In this document: positions 1 through 8,598 of the stretch, piece after piece | Layout of the letters: the number at the start of each line of letters is the position of its first letter | How positions within the stretch are numbered: position 1 is the first letter of the stretch | Source of the DNA: JACPFV01 sp038043245 | GTDB taxonomy: Bacteria; Pseudomonadota; Gammaproteobacteria; Nevskiales; Nevskiaceae | DNA: 64,000 nt | Reading direction: 5' to 3' | NCBI GenBank assembly: GCA_038043245.1 | Contig: JBBTCH010000002.1 | Location: 186,001 to 250,000, forward strand | Position numbers and translations under genes: made by a program | The notes under the pieces: model-generated | Database searches by the model: none | What the model was told of the DNA's origin: nothing | The model's input: only the letters and a program-made list of their open reading frames with translations

Positions 1-353
1 TGCGCACCGTCGCGGATGCGTTGCTGCGCAAGGCGCTCGCCACATGGCCGGGGCCGCACACCTGGCTGTTTCCTGCGGCGGATTCCGCGCCGGCGCTGGT
101 CACCGGCGGGCGTCCCACGATTGCGGTGCGCGTCACTGCGCATCCGCTCGCCGCCGCATTGTGTCGCGCGGCGGGTGGCGCGCTGGTTTCGACCAGCGCC
201 AACCGTTCCGGCGAACCGCCGGCGCTGACTGCACTGCGCGTGCGCCAGCGCTTTGGCGCGGCGCTGGGCGCGGTCGTGTCCGGCCCGCTGGGCGGACTGA
301 AATCGCCAACGTCCATCCGCGATCTCGTCAGCGGCGCCGAAGTGCGCGCCTGA
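1..353 (+). CDS. Threonylcarbamoyl-AMP synthase family protein (YrdC/Sua5), 5' truncated by the window
   Basis: Only the last 116 residues are present; the reading frame is open from base 3 to a TGA at 351-353. The visible part carries YrdC-fold landmarks: GPHTWLFPA near the start, a PTIAVRV strand and the signature ALVSTSANRSGEPPA. This family makes threonylcarbamoyl-adenylate from threonine, bicarbonate and ATP for the t6A modification of ANN-decoding tRNAs in the cytoplasm. The short C-terminus, with no Sua5 extension, fits the bacterial TsaC form. Because the N-terminus is missing I cannot exclude a YciO-type paralogue. Confidence 0.8.
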   Translation, partial: RTVADALLRKALATWPGPHTWLFPAADSAPALVTGGRPTIAVRVTAHPLAAALCRAAGGALVSTSANRSGEPPALTALRVRQRFGAALGAVVSGPLGGLKSPTSIRDLVSGAEVRA

Positions 354-379
354 GCGCCCGGTTGCGCCATACTGCTGCC

Positions 380-775
380 ATGAAAATCGCCACGGCATGG
401 AATGCCAACGAAGCGCAGGCGGCGACCGCCGCGGGCGCCGAATCCATCGTCCGCCGCAATCTGCGGATCGAAGGCACGCTGAGGTTCACCGGCAGCCTGA
501 CGATTGAAGGCGAAATCCAAGGCTCCATCATCAGTGAGCCCGCGAGCGTGAGCCGGCTGACGCTGACCGAATCCGGCGTCATCGAAGGATCCGTGGACGT
601 GGCGTCGGCCCTCATCAGCGGCCACGTCAAGGGCAACGTGCATTCCTCGCAACACCTGACGCTGACCGCCAAGGCGGTGATCCGCGGCGACGTCAAATAC
701 CGCGAACTCGAGATCGCCCAGGGCGCGGTCGTTGATGGCCAGTTGATTTTCGAGGGAGAATCGCGGGGCGCTTAG
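380..775 (+). CDS. Bactofilin (polymer-forming cytoskeletal protein)
   Basis: A 131-residue protein. After about 30 variable residues it consists of one right-handed beta-helix domain with short repeats of alternating hydrophobic and Gly positions (LRIEGTLRFTGSLTIEGEIQG, then VIEGSVDVASALISGHVKGN, then AVIRGDVKYRELEIAQGAVVDG within 20-residue segments). Known bactofilins polymerise without nucleotide into filaments at the inner membrane and localise cell-wall enzymes. The ATG at 380 is chosen because it precedes the conserved domain by a normal distance; a longer open frame upstream overlaps the TsaC-like gene. It ends 7 bases before hemF. Its specific cellular role here is unknown. Confidence 0.8.
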   Translation: MKIATAWNANEAQAATAAGAESIVRRNLRIEGTLRFTGSLTIEGEIQGSIISEPASVSRLTLTESGVIEGSVDVASALISGHVKGNVHSSQHLTLTAKAVIRGDVKYRELEIAQGAVVDGQLIFEGESRGA

Positions 776-782
776 AGCCCCC

Positions 783-1664
783 GTGAACCGACCCGACCTT
801 CCTGCTGTAGAGCTTTACCTGCGCGACCTGCAGTCGCGTCTGTGTGCCGCGCTTGAAACCGAAGATGGCGGCGCGGAATTCATTTCCGACGTGTGGACGC
901 GCGAACACGGCGGTGGCGGGGACACCCGCATCCTCACCGACGGCGATCTGTTCGAGCGCGCCGGTGTCGGTTTCTCGCTGGTGCACGGCGATCAGCTGCC
1001 CCCCGCCGCCAGCAAACTGCGTCCCGAACTCGCCGGACGCGCCTGGCGCGCGATGGGCGTATCGGTGGTGCTGCACCCCCTGAATCCGTTCGTGCCCACG
1101 GCTCATCTCAACGTGCGTTTCTTCAGCGCCGGCCCGGTCTGGTGGTTCGGCGGCGGTTTTGACCTGACGCCGTACTACGGGTTTGACGATGACGCGCGCC
1201 ACTGGCATGCCACGGCGAAAACCGCCGCAGGCGCGCATTACCTGCAGCTGAAGAAACAGTGCGACGATTATTTCTACCTGCCGCACCGCAACGAACCCCG
1301 CGGCATCGGCGGATTGTTTTTCGACGACTGGAGCGACGGCGGATTCGACGCCAGCTTTTCACTGACGAAAAACGTCGGCGATCATTTCATCAAGGCCTAC
1401 CTGCCCATCGCACAGCGGCGCAAAACCATGGCTTATGGCGACCGTGAGCGCGACTGGCAGCTCTACCGGCGCGGACGCTATGTCGAGTTCAATCTGGTGC
1501 ACGACCGCGGCACCTTGTTCGGCCTGCAATCCGGCGGCCGCACCGAATCGATCCTGATGTCACTGCCGCCGCAAGCAAGCTGGCGCTACGACTTCAAGCC
1601 GCAACCGGGATCGAAAGAAGCCGAGCTCTACGAAAAATTCCTGAAACCGGGGGATTGGACATGA
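783..1664 (+). CDS. hemF: Oxygen-dependent coproporphyrinogen III oxidase
   Basis: A 293-residue protein of normal family length. It contains HPLNPFVPTAHLNVRFF (near residue 98), the GGGFDLTPYYGF segment and the conserved acidic/His residues that follow. HemF oxidatively decarboxylates two propionates of coproporphyrinogen III to vinyl groups, using O2, in cytoplasmic haem synthesis. Translation starts at GTG 783, and the stop overlaps the next gene (ATGA at 1661-1664), so hemF and the oxyR-like gene are probably co-translated. Pairing of an O2-using haem enzyme with a peroxide sensor is physiologically sensible, but the link is an inference. Confidence 0.95.
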   Translation: MNRPDLPAVELYLRDLQSRLCAALETEDGGAEFISDVWTREHGGGGDTRILTDGDLFERAGVGFSLVHGDQLPPAASKLRPELAGRAWRAMGVSVVLHPLNPFVPTAHLNVRFFSAGPVWWFGGGFDLTPYYGFDDDARHWHATAKTAAGAHYLQLKKQCDDYFYLPHRNEPRGIGGLFFDDWSDGGFDASFSLTKNVGDHFIKAYLPIAQRRKTMAYGDRERDWQLYRRGRYVEFNLVHDRGTLFGLQSGGRTESILMSLPPQASWRYDFKPQPGSKEAELYEKFLKPGDWT

Positions 1665-2590
1665 CCCTGACCGAACTGCGCTATCTGGTGAACCTGGACC
1701 AGGAACGGCATTTCGGCCGCGCCGCCGAACGCTCCTTCGTGTCGCAGCCGACGCTGTCGCTGGCGCTGAAGAAACTCGAAGACGAACTCGGCGTGTTGCT
1801 GTTCGAGCGGCTGCGCAACGAAGCACGGCCGACGCTGACCGGCCAGCGCATCATCGCGCAGGCGCGCAGGGTGCTGGCTGAGGCGCAGGTCGTGAAAGAA
1901 CTGGCGCGCGAGGGCAAGGACGAACTCGCCGAACCGCTGCGGCTGGGCGCGATCTACACTGTCGGCCCGTACCTGCTGCCGCGCCTGGTGCCGAAGCTGC
2001 GCAAAGACGCGCCGCGGATGCCGCTGATGATCGAGGAGAATTTCACCTCGGTGCTGCTCGACCAGCTGCGCGACCACTCCCTGGATGTCGCGCTGCTGGC
2101 GCTGCCGATCCGCGATGAACACCTGCGGACCTGGCCGCTCTACGAAGAAGACTTCGTGGTGTTGATGCCACGCGGTCATTCCCTGCAATCGCTGAAGCAG
2201 ATCCCGGCGAAAAAACTCGCCGAGGAATCCCTGCTGCTGCTGGGCCCTGGCCACTGCTTTCGCGAGCAGGTGGTGGCCGCCTGTCCCAAGTGCGTCGAAC
2301 CCGATGACGGTCTCGCCAAACCTCACACCGGCAGTTCACTGGAAACGATCCGGCAAATGGTGGTCAGCGGCCTTGGCATCACCGTGCTGCCACAGTCCAG
2401 CGTCGACAACCGCCCCGCTGAGCCGCTGCTGGTATACCGGCCCTTCGTGGCCCCTGCCCCCTCGCGGCAGATCGGCCTGGTCTGGCGCCGCAGTTTCCCG
2501 CGGCGCAAAGCGATCGTCGCACTACGCGCGGCGATGAAAGCCAGTGGAATGCGCGGGGTGAAGATGCTCAACGCCCTGCAGCCGGATTAA
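1661..2590 (+). CDS. oxyR: LysR-family peroxide-sensing regulator OxyR
   Basis: A 309-residue LysR-type regulator with an N-terminal winged helix-turn-helix (residues about 1-60, motif RHFGRAAERSFVSQPTLS) and a C-terminal periplasmic-binding-like domain. The diagnostic feature is GHCFREQVVAAC: the two cysteines fall at residues 199 and 208, the same numbers as the redox-active pair of E. coli OxyR. Peroxide oxidises them to a disulfide, converting the protein to an activator of catalase/peroxidase and iron-protection genes. The ATG at 1661 overlaps the hemF stop; a TTG six bases earlier is less likely. The family match is strong; its regulon here is not visible. Confidence 0.93.
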   Translation: MTLTELRYLVNLDQERHFGRAAERSFVSQPTLSLALKKLEDELGVLLFERLRNEARPTLTGQRIIAQARRVLAEAQVVKELAREGKDELAEPLRLGAIYTVGPYLLPRLVPKLRKDAPRMPLMIEENFTSVLLDQLRDHSLDVALLALPIRDEHLRTWPLYEEDFVVLMPRGHSLQSLKQIPAKKLAEESLLLLGPGHCFREQVVAACPKCVEPDDGLAKPHTGSSLETIRQMVVSGLGITVLPQSSVDNRPAEPLLVYRPFVAPAPSRQIGLVWRRSFPRRKAIVALRAAMKASGMRGVKMLNALQPD

Positions 2591-2616
2591 GCTGCACACC
2601 TTCTCGGGAGAAACCC

Positions 2617-2994
2617 ATGTTCAAGTTCTCAGGCAAACGCCCGCAAGGTCTCGGCGTCAGCAACAACCGCTTCACCGCCGCGACGACTTGGAAACCCAAT
2701 TGGGTGTCGAGTCAGGTGGCGCGCGACGACAAGCATTACGTCGCGCCGCTCACGGGGGCGATGACAAAACTGAAAAGCCTGGTCGCGGCGCTACCGCGCG
2801 CGGTGATTGTCGAATCCCGCGCCGATTATCTCCATGCCGAATTCAGCACCCCGCTGATGGGCTACACCGACGATGTGGAATTCTTCCACGACGGCAAGCT
2901 GATCCAGGTGCGCTCGTCGTCACGCCTGGGTATCCGCGACTTCAATGTGAATCGCAAACGAGTGGAGAAGATTCGCGCGGCATTGGGTAGCTGA
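2617..2994 (+). CDS. DUF1499 family protein
   Basis: A 125-residue protein with DUF1499 hallmarks: KPNWVSSQV near residue 27, the EFSTPLMGYTDDVEF block, and VRSSSRLGIRDFNVNRKRVE near the C-terminus. There is no signal peptide or membrane segment, so it is probably cytoplasmic or peripheral. A good ribosome-binding site (GGGAGAA) precedes the ATG, and the gene lies 26 bases after oxyR, so it may share that transcript. The biochemical function of the family is unknown, and I infer nothing beyond the family assignment. Confidence 0.8.
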   Translation: MFKFSGKRPQGLGVSNNRFTAATTWKPNWVSSQVARDDKHYVAPLTGAMTKLKSLVAALPRAVIVESRADYLHAEFSTPLMGYTDDVEFFHDGKLIQVRSSSRLGIRDFNVNRKRVEKIRAALGS

Positions 2995-3004
2995 AGCGGC
3001 CGCG

Positions 3005-3592
3005 TCAATGCAGGGACGATTCAAGACTCCATAAGTCAAGAAAATCGCGCAGCACCTGACGCGCCTCCGGCACGATGCCGCCCGCCTCGGCTTCAATCTC
3101 CGCCGCTTCCAGCACCATCTGGCACCAATAGCGTCCAATCACCAGTGGCTGCCTGCAACCCAACTGCTTGAGTTCGAGAGAAATCATCAGCGAGGTGGCG
3201 TGATTGCGCTTGTGCAGGTCTTCGGCCACCCGCGGAATCTGCCGCCGCGCATGCGTGATCAGACTGCGCAGGGCGCGAACCTCAAGGCAGATGTCGAGCT
3301 GCAGCAGCGAGGCGCGCAGAATGCGCTCAAAGCCGGGCCGCATCTGGCCGGTTTCCTGGATCAGGCGGTTGAGGATCATTTCCATGAAATCGTGGTGCAC
3401 GATCGCCATGTAATCACCCACGGTGCCGAACTCGGCGATAAAGTCGGCCTCGGAAACACTAGCGGCCTCCGCGACGATTTCCGGCGTCAGTTGTTCGAGC
3501 CTCAACAGCTCGGCCAACCGGGACGCGGCAGCCAGCAGACGGTCGCGCCGGGATTCCGTTGCGGCAGGCACTTTTAAAGCGGCTAGATTCAT
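3005..3592 (-). CDS. TetR-like transcriptional regulator
   Basis: A 195-residue all-helical protein. The N-terminus (RRDRLLAAASRLAELLRLEQLTPEIVAEAASVSEADF, described in parts) has the spacing of a TetR DNA-binding domain, with the recognition helix near residues 45-60 (FIAEFGTVGDYMAIVHHDF). The C-terminal two-thirds would be the ligand/dimerisation domain. It sits alone, convergent with the DUF1499 gene (10-base gap), and its promoter must lie between 3593 and 3741. The HTH is more divergent than usual, so the family call is moderate and the ligand is unknown. Confidence 0.6.
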   Translation of the reverse strand: MNLAALKVPAATESRRDRLLAAASRLAELLRLEQLTPEIVAEAASVSEADFIAEFGTVGDYMAIVHHDFMEMILNRLIQETGQMRPGFERILRASLLQLDICLEVRALRSLITHARRQIPRVAEDLHKRNHATSLMISLELKQLGCRQPLVIGRYWCQMVLEAAEIEAEAGGIVPEARQVLRDFLDLWSLESSLH

Positions 3593-3691
3593 AAGAGGCC
3601 GATTTAACGGGGGCTTGAGCCGTCAATGCAAGGAATCCAACGAGGCTTGCCGCCGAACGGTCATATTCACTGGCAGCAGCGGTCGTGACAC

Positions 3692-3713
3692 AAAAAAAAT
3701 GTCAGCAACTGAC
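3692..3713 (-). terminator. Rho-independent terminator of the sat-GNAT operon
   Basis: On the minus strand GTCAG-TTG-CTGAC (3713-3701) forms a 5-bp hairpin followed at once by A and eight T residues (3700-3692). It lies 29 bases after the stop of the acetyltransferase gene, the correct place for intrinsic termination. The stem is short but the U-tract is strong. The remaining sequence between 3593 and 3741 shows no other gene. Confidence 0.6.
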
Positions 3714-3741
3714 CGGTTTCGTCACCCGCCGATGAGTGGGT

Positions 3742-4227
3742 TTACCGCGTCAATTGCCAGTAACCGACGTCCACCCAACGCCCGAACTTGAAGCCCACTT
3801 CGGGAAAGTGCGCGACCTTTTTGAAGCCGAGGCGCTCGTGCAGTTTCACGCTGGCTTCGTTCGGCAGCGCGATGCCGCCGATCACCGCATGGATTTTCTG
3901 GCGGAGCAGTTCGTCGAGCAGAGCGCGGTAGAGCTGCGTCCCCAGACCTTTGCCCGTCTGCTGGGCGTCGAGATACACCGTGCTCTCGACCGAATACCGG
4001 TAGGCGCAGCGGCCTTTCCATTTGCTGGCATAGGCGTAACCGGCGATCGGCCCGCCGGCTTCGACGACCAGCCACGGCAGCGATGCGGCCCGCACCTCCT
4101 CCACACGCTGCGCCATCTCGACCGGCGTGATCGGCTGTTCCTCAAACGTGATGACGGTTTTTTCGATGTACGGGTTGTAGAGGGCAGCGAGCGCCGCCGC
4201 GTCCGACGCGACGGCGGGCCGGATCAC
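3742..4227 (-). CDS. GNAT N-acetyltransferase, phosphinothricin-acetyltransferase-like
   Basis: A 161-residue single-domain GNAT protein. The acetyl-CoA pyrophosphate loop is visible in TVYLDAQQTGKGLGTQLYRALL (Q/RxxGxG/A around residues 96-101), followed by the conserved GGIALPNEASVKLHERLGFKKVAHF block typical of the Bar/Pat/YncA branch. Members acetylate small amines such as phosphinothricin, methionine sulfoximine or methionine sulfone. The start is GTG at 4227, overlapping the sat stop as GTGA, so the two genes form an operon. Coupling to ATP sulfurylase may hint at a sulfur-amino-acid analogue as substrate, but that is speculation. Confidence 0.8.
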   Translation of the reverse strand: MIRPAVASDAAALAALYNPYIEKTVITFEEQPITPVEMAQRVEEVRAASLPWLVVEAGGPIAGYAYASKWKGRCAYRYSVESTVYLDAQQTGKGLGTQLYRALLDELLRQKIHAVIGGIALPNEASVKLHERLGFKKVAHFPEVGFKFGRWVDVGYWQLTR

Positions 4228-5429
4228 GCAGCTTTGCCTGCGTCCACGGCCTGATAGTACGCGCTGAGGATCTGCGCCACTTCCGGTCGCGAGAACTCCG
4301 GCGGCAGCGGCTCACCCTTGCCGAGCAGCTCACGCACTTTCGTCCCCGAAAGATTGATGAAATCTTCCGGCGTGTGGCCTGGCGCTTCGCGCATCATCAC
4401 CACGCGATTCAGTTTCTTCGACCACGCCGTGTTGTCGGCGCCGAAGATCTCGATCTTCAGCGCGCCTTGGGGAACCTGCTCGAAGATCGTCTGCGCATCG
4501 AACGGGCCGTAGTAGCTGCCGACACCGGCGTGGTCACGGCCGACGATCAGATGCGTCGCACCCATGTTCTGGCGGAACACCGCGTGCAGCAGGGCTTCGC
4601 GCGGGCCGGCGTAGAGCATGTCGAAGCCGTAACCATTGACCATCACCGTGTTCGGCGCGAAATACAGCTCGACCATCTTGCGGATGCTGGCATCGCGCAC
4701 GTCGGCGGGAATGTCGCCGGCCTTGAGTTTGCCCAGCAGCATGTGGATGACGAGACCGTCGGCCTTGAGGCGTTCGAGGGCCATGCGACACAGCTCTTCA
4801 TGCGCACGGTGCATCGGGTTGCGGGTCTGGAACGCCACCACTTTCTTCCAGCTGCGCTTGGCGATTTCGGCGCGAATCTCGACCGCGGTGCGAAAAGTGT
4901 CGGGAAAATCAGTCGCGAAATACGAGCAGTTGAGCACTTCGATCGAACCCGATACCAATGTGGTACCGAGCGACAGGAACACGCCGACGCCCGGATGCTT
5001 GGGGTCGAGCGTGCCGAAGATCTTCTCGGCCATGAACTTGAGGTCGCCCTCGCTGACGGTTTCGACCGCTTTGACGTTCATCACCGCGAGAACCGGGTGG
5101 CCCTCCACGTTCGGGTCGCGCAGCGCGATGCGCGCACCGGCCTTGAGGCCGGTTTCCCGGGTGAGATTCACCACCGGCACCGGCCAGAACAGGCCGTCGG
5201 TGGTTTTCATGTCTTTCGCCACCGACAGCGCGTCGGCAAGGTTCATGTAGCCGGTCAGCGGATTGAAATAGCCGCCGCCGAGCATCACCGCGTTGGCGGC
5301 TGCGGCGGAGTTCAGCAGCAGCGAGGGCAGGCTTGTCGCTTCTTTCGTCAACGCCGCGTGGCGGCTTTTGTCGGCGACAAGCAGCGGCTTGAGTTCGGCG
5401 GAGCCGTGGGGTTGGATCAGGTTCGACAT
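4224..5429 (-). CDS. sat: Sulfate adenylyltransferase (homo-oligomeric ATP sulfurylase)
   Basis: A 401-residue protein of the Sat/MET3 type, not the CysDN type. It has the nucleotide-binding QTRNPMHRAHE motif (QxRNxxHxxH, near residue 194), GRDHAGVGSYYGPFDAQ and the late MMREAPGHTPEDFINLSGTKVRELL segment. It makes adenosine 5'-phosphosulfate from sulfate and ATP, or the reverse in sulfur oxidisers. The start is ATG at 5429; an in-frame upstream codon lacks support. No cysC, cysH or aprAB gene accompanies it, so the direction of the reaction cannot be told. It is co-translated with the GNAT gene downstream. Confidence 0.93.
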   Translation of the reverse strand: MSNLIQPHGSAELKPLLVADKSRHAALTKEATSLPSLLLNSAAAANAVMLGGGYFNPLTGYMNLADALSVAKDMKTTDGLFWPVPVVNLTRETGLKAGARIALRDPNVEGHPVLAVMNVKAVETVSEGDLKFMAEKIFGTLDPKHPGVGVFLSLGTTLVSGSIEVLNCSYFATDFPDTFRTAVEIRAEIAKRSWKKVVAFQTRNPMHRAHEELCRMALERLKADGLVIHMLLGKLKAGDIPADVRDASIRKMVELYFAPNTVMVNGYGFDMLYAGPREALLHAVFRQNMGATHLIVGRDHAGVGSYYGPFDAQTIFEQVPQGALKIEIFGADNTAWSKKLNRVVMMREAPGHTPEDFINLSGTKVRELLGKGEPLPPEFSRPEVAQILSAYYQAVDAGKAA

Positions 5430-5471
5430 GAGGCTCTCCAAAAAGGAGCGCGATTCTAGTGCAGATGCGCC

Positions 5472-5487
5472 GTTATATCGTCATAAC
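5472..5487 (-). promoter_or_regulatory. Palindrome in the sat promoter region
   Basis: GTTAT-ATCGTC-ATAAC is an inverted repeat with perfect 5-bp arms, 43 bases upstream of the sat start codon. On the minus strand it contains an AT-rich GATATAAC stretch that could be a -10 element. It may be an operator or part of the promoter. The regulator is not identifiable from sequence. Confidence 0.35.
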
Positions 5488-5523
5488 CAAAGGCGGCGGC
5501 GACACGATAGTTTGCGCCGAGGG

Positions 5524-6579
5524 CTACGTGCGGCGCTTGGCGATGGCTGCGGCGAGTTCACACAGCACGCCGACGCTGTCGTCCCAGCTGATGCAGGCAT
5601 CGGTGATGCTCTGGCCGTAGACCAGCGATTGGCCGGCGACGATGTCCTGCCGGCCTTCGACGAGGTGCGATTCGATCATCACCCCCGTGATGCGTTTTTC
5701 GCCGCCGGCGATTTGCGCGGCAACGCTGTGGCCGACTTCGATCTGCCGGCGGTGCTGTTTCTGCGAGTTGGCGTGCGAGAAATCAATCATCACCTGCGGC
5801 CGCAGGCCGGCCTTGCTCAGGGCGGCGCAGGCGGCGTCGACGCTGGCGGCGTCGAAGTTGGTGCCCTGATTGCCGCCACGCAGGATGACGTGGCCATCCT
5901 CATTGCCAGTGGTGGCGAAAATCGCCGACTGGCCGTCCTTGGTCAGCGACAGGAACTGGTGCGGATGGCGCGCCGACAGCACCGCGTCGACCGCGACTTT
6001 GACGTTGCCGTCGGTGCCGTTCTTGAAGCCCACCGGGCAGGACAGCGCCGAAGCCAGCTCGCGGTGCAATTGCGATTCCGTCGTGCGCGCGCCGATGGCG
6101 CCCCAGCTGACGAGATCGGCGAGGTATTGCGGCGTCAGGATGTCGAGATACTCGACGCCGGCGGGGATGCCCATCTCATTGAGATCGAGCAGCAGCTTGC
6201 GGCCGACGCGCAGCCCACGGTTGATGTCGAAACTGTCGTCGAGGCCGGGGTCGTTGATCAGGCCTTTCCAGCCAACGGTGGTGCGCGGCTTTTCGAAATA
6301 CACGCGCATCACGATCAGCAGGTCTTTTTTCAGTTCTTCGCGCAGCCGCCCAAGTTTTCCGGCGTATTCCAGCGCGGCGGCGGGGTCGTGGATCGAGCAG
6401 GGCCCGATCACCACCAGCAGACGGTCATTGCGGCCCTGCAGGATGTCCTGAATCTCGCGGCGCGCCTCGAATACCGTGCGCGTCGCCGCTTCCGACAGCG
6501 GCAGCTCGTGCTGCACCTGTGCCGGCGTCGACACCGGCAGGATGCTTTTGATGCGCAGGTTTTCGGTGGCGAATTTCAC
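5524..6579 (-). CDS. 3-deoxy-7-phosphoheptulonate synthase (DAHP synthase, class I AroFGH type)
   Basis: A 351-residue class I enzyme. Landmarks are VVIGPCSIHDPAAALEYA (near residue 55), VMRVYFEKPRTTVGWKGLIND, GARTTESQLHRELAS, GFKNGTDG, ILRGG and the metal-site block IDFSHANSQK with a C-terminal DDSVGVLCELAAAI. It condenses phosphoenolpyruvate with erythrose 4-phosphate, the first step of aromatic amino acid synthesis, in the cytoplasm. Length and motifs match AroF/AroG/AroH; which amino acid controls this isozyme cannot be read from the sequence. The start codon is GTG at 6579. It is divergent from the DUF3187 pair. Confidence 0.94.
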   Translation of the reverse strand: MKFATENLRIKSILPVSTPAQVQHELPLSEAATRTVFEARREIQDILQGRNDRLLVVIGPCSIHDPAAALEYAGKLGRLREELKKDLLIVMRVYFEKPRTTVGWKGLINDPGLDDSFDINRGLRVGRKLLLDLNEMGIPAGVEYLDILTPQYLADLVSWGAIGARTTESQLHRELASALSCPVGFKNGTDGNVKVAVDAVLSARHPHQFLSLTKDGQSAIFATTGNEDGHVILRGGNQGTNFDAASVDAACAALSKAGLRPQVMIDFSHANSQKQHRRQIEVGHSVAAQIAGGEKRITGVMIESHLVEGRQDIVAGQSLVYGQSITDACISWDDSVGVLCELAAAIAKRRT

Positions 6580-6660
6580 AACGGCACGCTTCAGGCAGAA
6601 ACGGGGCGCGCGAGAGTATCAAACTCCCGCGCTTGCAGGCGACCGACGCGCGCAGCGAAA

Positions 6661-7632
6661 ATGCCCTTGATGAGATTGATTTTTCTGTTCGCGGCCCTGA
6701 TGCCGCTGGCCGCTGTCGCCGAAGCTCCGCTCGATGTCACCAACCTCGCCACCCTGGCGCGTGGCTTCCCGCTGCCGGTGCTCGGCTACACGCAGGCGCT
6801 GACACCGGGCACCGGTTCGATGACGGCGATGCTGGATGTGGTCAACGAGTTTCACGCCAACAGCAGCCCTGACGAGACGATTCGCATCGACGGCGAAACC
6901 CAGCGCCTGGCAGTGACCTGGCGCCGGGGCTTCGCAAGCGGCTATGAGTTCGGCGTCGAGCTGCCGTTTTATTTCCAGAATGGCGGCATGCTCGATGACA
7001 TCGTCACCGGATTTCACAGCGCCATCGGCCAATCCAACACCAGCCGCGACCGGTTCCCGGCGCGCAAATACGCGTTCCGCTACGAGCGGCCCAATGGCAG
7101 CGTGCTGCTGGATCGCCAGAGTGGCAGCGATGTCATCGGTGACCTGAGTCTTTACGGCGGTTGGCAGTTCCAACCGGATCTGGTCTTGCGCACGCAACTC
7201 AAGTTGCCGACGGGACCTGCGTCGCGGCTCGCCGGCAATGGCGCTGCTTCGGCCTCGGTCTGGGCCGACTACGCCATGCCCTGGTTTGAAAAAGACAGCG
7301 CCTTCTCGGGCTTCTTGTCCGGCGGCACCGGCTACAGCCTGCTCGGCGATGTCCTGCGGACGCAGCAGGAGCGCTGGATCCTGTTCGGTGGCGGCGGGCT
7401 GGCCTGGCGCGCAACATCGAGCCTGCGCCTGCTCGCTCAGGTCTATGCGCACAGCAAGCTGTATAAAGAGAGTGGTTTCGACCTGCTTGCCGCCGCGCCG
7501 CTGATTGTTTCCGTGGGTCTGCGCTGGAAGCTGGGTTCCGACACCGAGCTGCAAGTCAGTTTCATCGAAGATGCGTTCGTCAGCCCGGCGCCGGATTATG
7601 CGATGCGGCTTGGCCTCAATTGGAGACTCTGA
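6661..7632 (+). CDS. DUF3187 outer-membrane protein, copy 1
   Basis: A 323-residue protein with a signal peptide (MPLMRLIFLFAALMPLAAVAEA; a start at the second Met, 6670, is equally possible). The mature part begins LARGFPLPVLGYTQ and alternates beta-strand-like segments, ending in an aromatic/Leu pattern (MRLGLNWRL) typical of outer-membrane barrels. It matches the DUF3187 family of unknown function. The next gene, overlapping by one base, is a paralogue with the same landmarks (IDGETQRLAVTW versus LDGETARLALTY; LKLPTG in both), so the pair arose by tandem duplication. Confidence 0.75.
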   Translation: MPLMRLIFLFAALMPLAAVAEAPLDVTNLATLARGFPLPVLGYTQALTPGTGSMTAMLDVVNEFHANSSPDETIRIDGETQRLAVTWRRGFASGYEFGVELPFYFQNGGMLDDIVTGFHSAIGQSNTSRDRFPARKYAFRYERPNGSVLLDRQSGSDVIGDLSLYGGWQFQPDLVLRTQLKLPTGPASRLAGNGAASASVWADYAMPWFEKDSAFSGFLSGGTGYSLLGDVLRTQQERWILFGGGGLAWRATSSLRLLAQVYAHSKLYKESGFDLLAAAPLIVSVGLRWKLGSDTELQVSFIEDAFVSPAPDYAMRLGLNWRL

Positions 7633-8567
7633 TGCGTACACTTACTTTTCTGATGTCGCTGTTGCTGGTGTCAGCTGCACAGGCCGACGGTGGCGCGCTG
7701 GCGCGCAGCTTCGCGCTGCCCGCGCTCGGCCAGCATCAGGTCAACCCGCCCGGCAAATCCCGCTACACCCTGGAACTGGACCTGACCAATGAATATGTGT
7801 CCAACACCACGCCCGCCGAAAAAATACTGCTCGACGGCGAAACCGCGCGGCTGGCGCTGACCTATTACGGCGTGCTTGCGCCGGGCTGGGACTGGAACAC
7901 CGAGATCCCGGCCTATGTCCTCGGCGGCGGATTCATGGACCGCTTCATCCAGGGTTGGCACGACGTCTTCGGCCTGCCCAATGGCGGCCGCGAGTTCGCG
8001 CCCGACGATCAGTACCAGTTTCTCTACGAACGACCCAATGGCACGGTTCTGCTCAATGCCACCGGCAGCGGCACGCATTTTGGCGACATGAGCGTCGGCA
8101 TCGGCTGGCAGGCCCTGCCACAGATTGCGCTGCGCGCACAGGTCAAACTGCCGACGGGCGAAGCGCGCGATCTCACCGGTGGCAATACCGGCGGCGCGTT
8201 CTGGGCCGACGCCGCACTGCCGTTCGCCGATGACAGCGCCTGGAGCGGTTACGCCTCCGCTGGCGTTTCGGTCAACAGCCGCAGCGGCGTGCTGTCGGCA
8301 TTGCAGGAACAAACCCTGTACTTCGGCGGCGGCGGTCTGCGCTATCGCCTCAACGAGACCTTCAGTTTCTACAGCGACATCTCCGCACGCAGCGCGCTTT
8401 ACACCGGCAGCGCGCTGGATCCGCTCAATGGCATCGGCGTCCCGGCGCGGTTTGGCCTGAGCTACGACATCAATCCCGGCTATTCACTGGATCTGGCATT
8501 TCAGGAAGACCTGAATCCCGGCGCTTCGCCCGATTTCGGACTGCGGTTCGCGTTGAAAGCCCACTAG
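7632..8567 (+). CDS. DUF3187 outer-membrane protein, copy 2
   Basis: A 311-residue secreted protein whose signal peptide ends near AQADG. It shares the family landmarks LARSFALPALGQ, LDGETARLAL, FLYERPNGTVLL, VKLPTGEARDLTGG and FGGGGLRYRL with the gene immediately upstream. Its ATG (7632) overlaps the upstream TGA, so the two are translationally coupled and may form a hetero-oligomer or be redundant. The C-terminus (FGLRFALKAH) is slightly longer than a classical barrel end. Function unknown; outer-membrane location is inferred from the signal peptide and strand pattern. Confidence 0.75.
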   Translation: MRTLTFLMSLLLVSAAQADGGALARSFALPALGQHQVNPPGKSRYTLELDLTNEYVSNTTPAEKILLDGETARLALTYYGVLAPGWDWNTEIPAYVLGGGFMDRFIQGWHDVFGLPNGGREFAPDDQYQFLYERPNGTVLLNATGSGTHFGDMSVGIGWQALPQIALRAQVKLPTGEARDLTGGNTGGAFWADAALPFADDSAWSGYASAGVSVNSRSGVLSALQEQTLYFGGGGLRYRLNETFSFYSDISARSALYTGSALDPLNGIGVPARFGLSYDINPGYSLDLAFQEDLNPGASPDFGLRFALKAH

Positions 8568-8598
8568 GGTCTGTTGACGTGGGGTGTATGATTTTTTC

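Noticed and set aside
8568..8598. Sigma-70 promoter or Zur box before the Cys/His peptide
   Set aside because: TTGACG and TATGAT are only seven bases apart, too close for a promoter, and no Zur-type palindrome is present.
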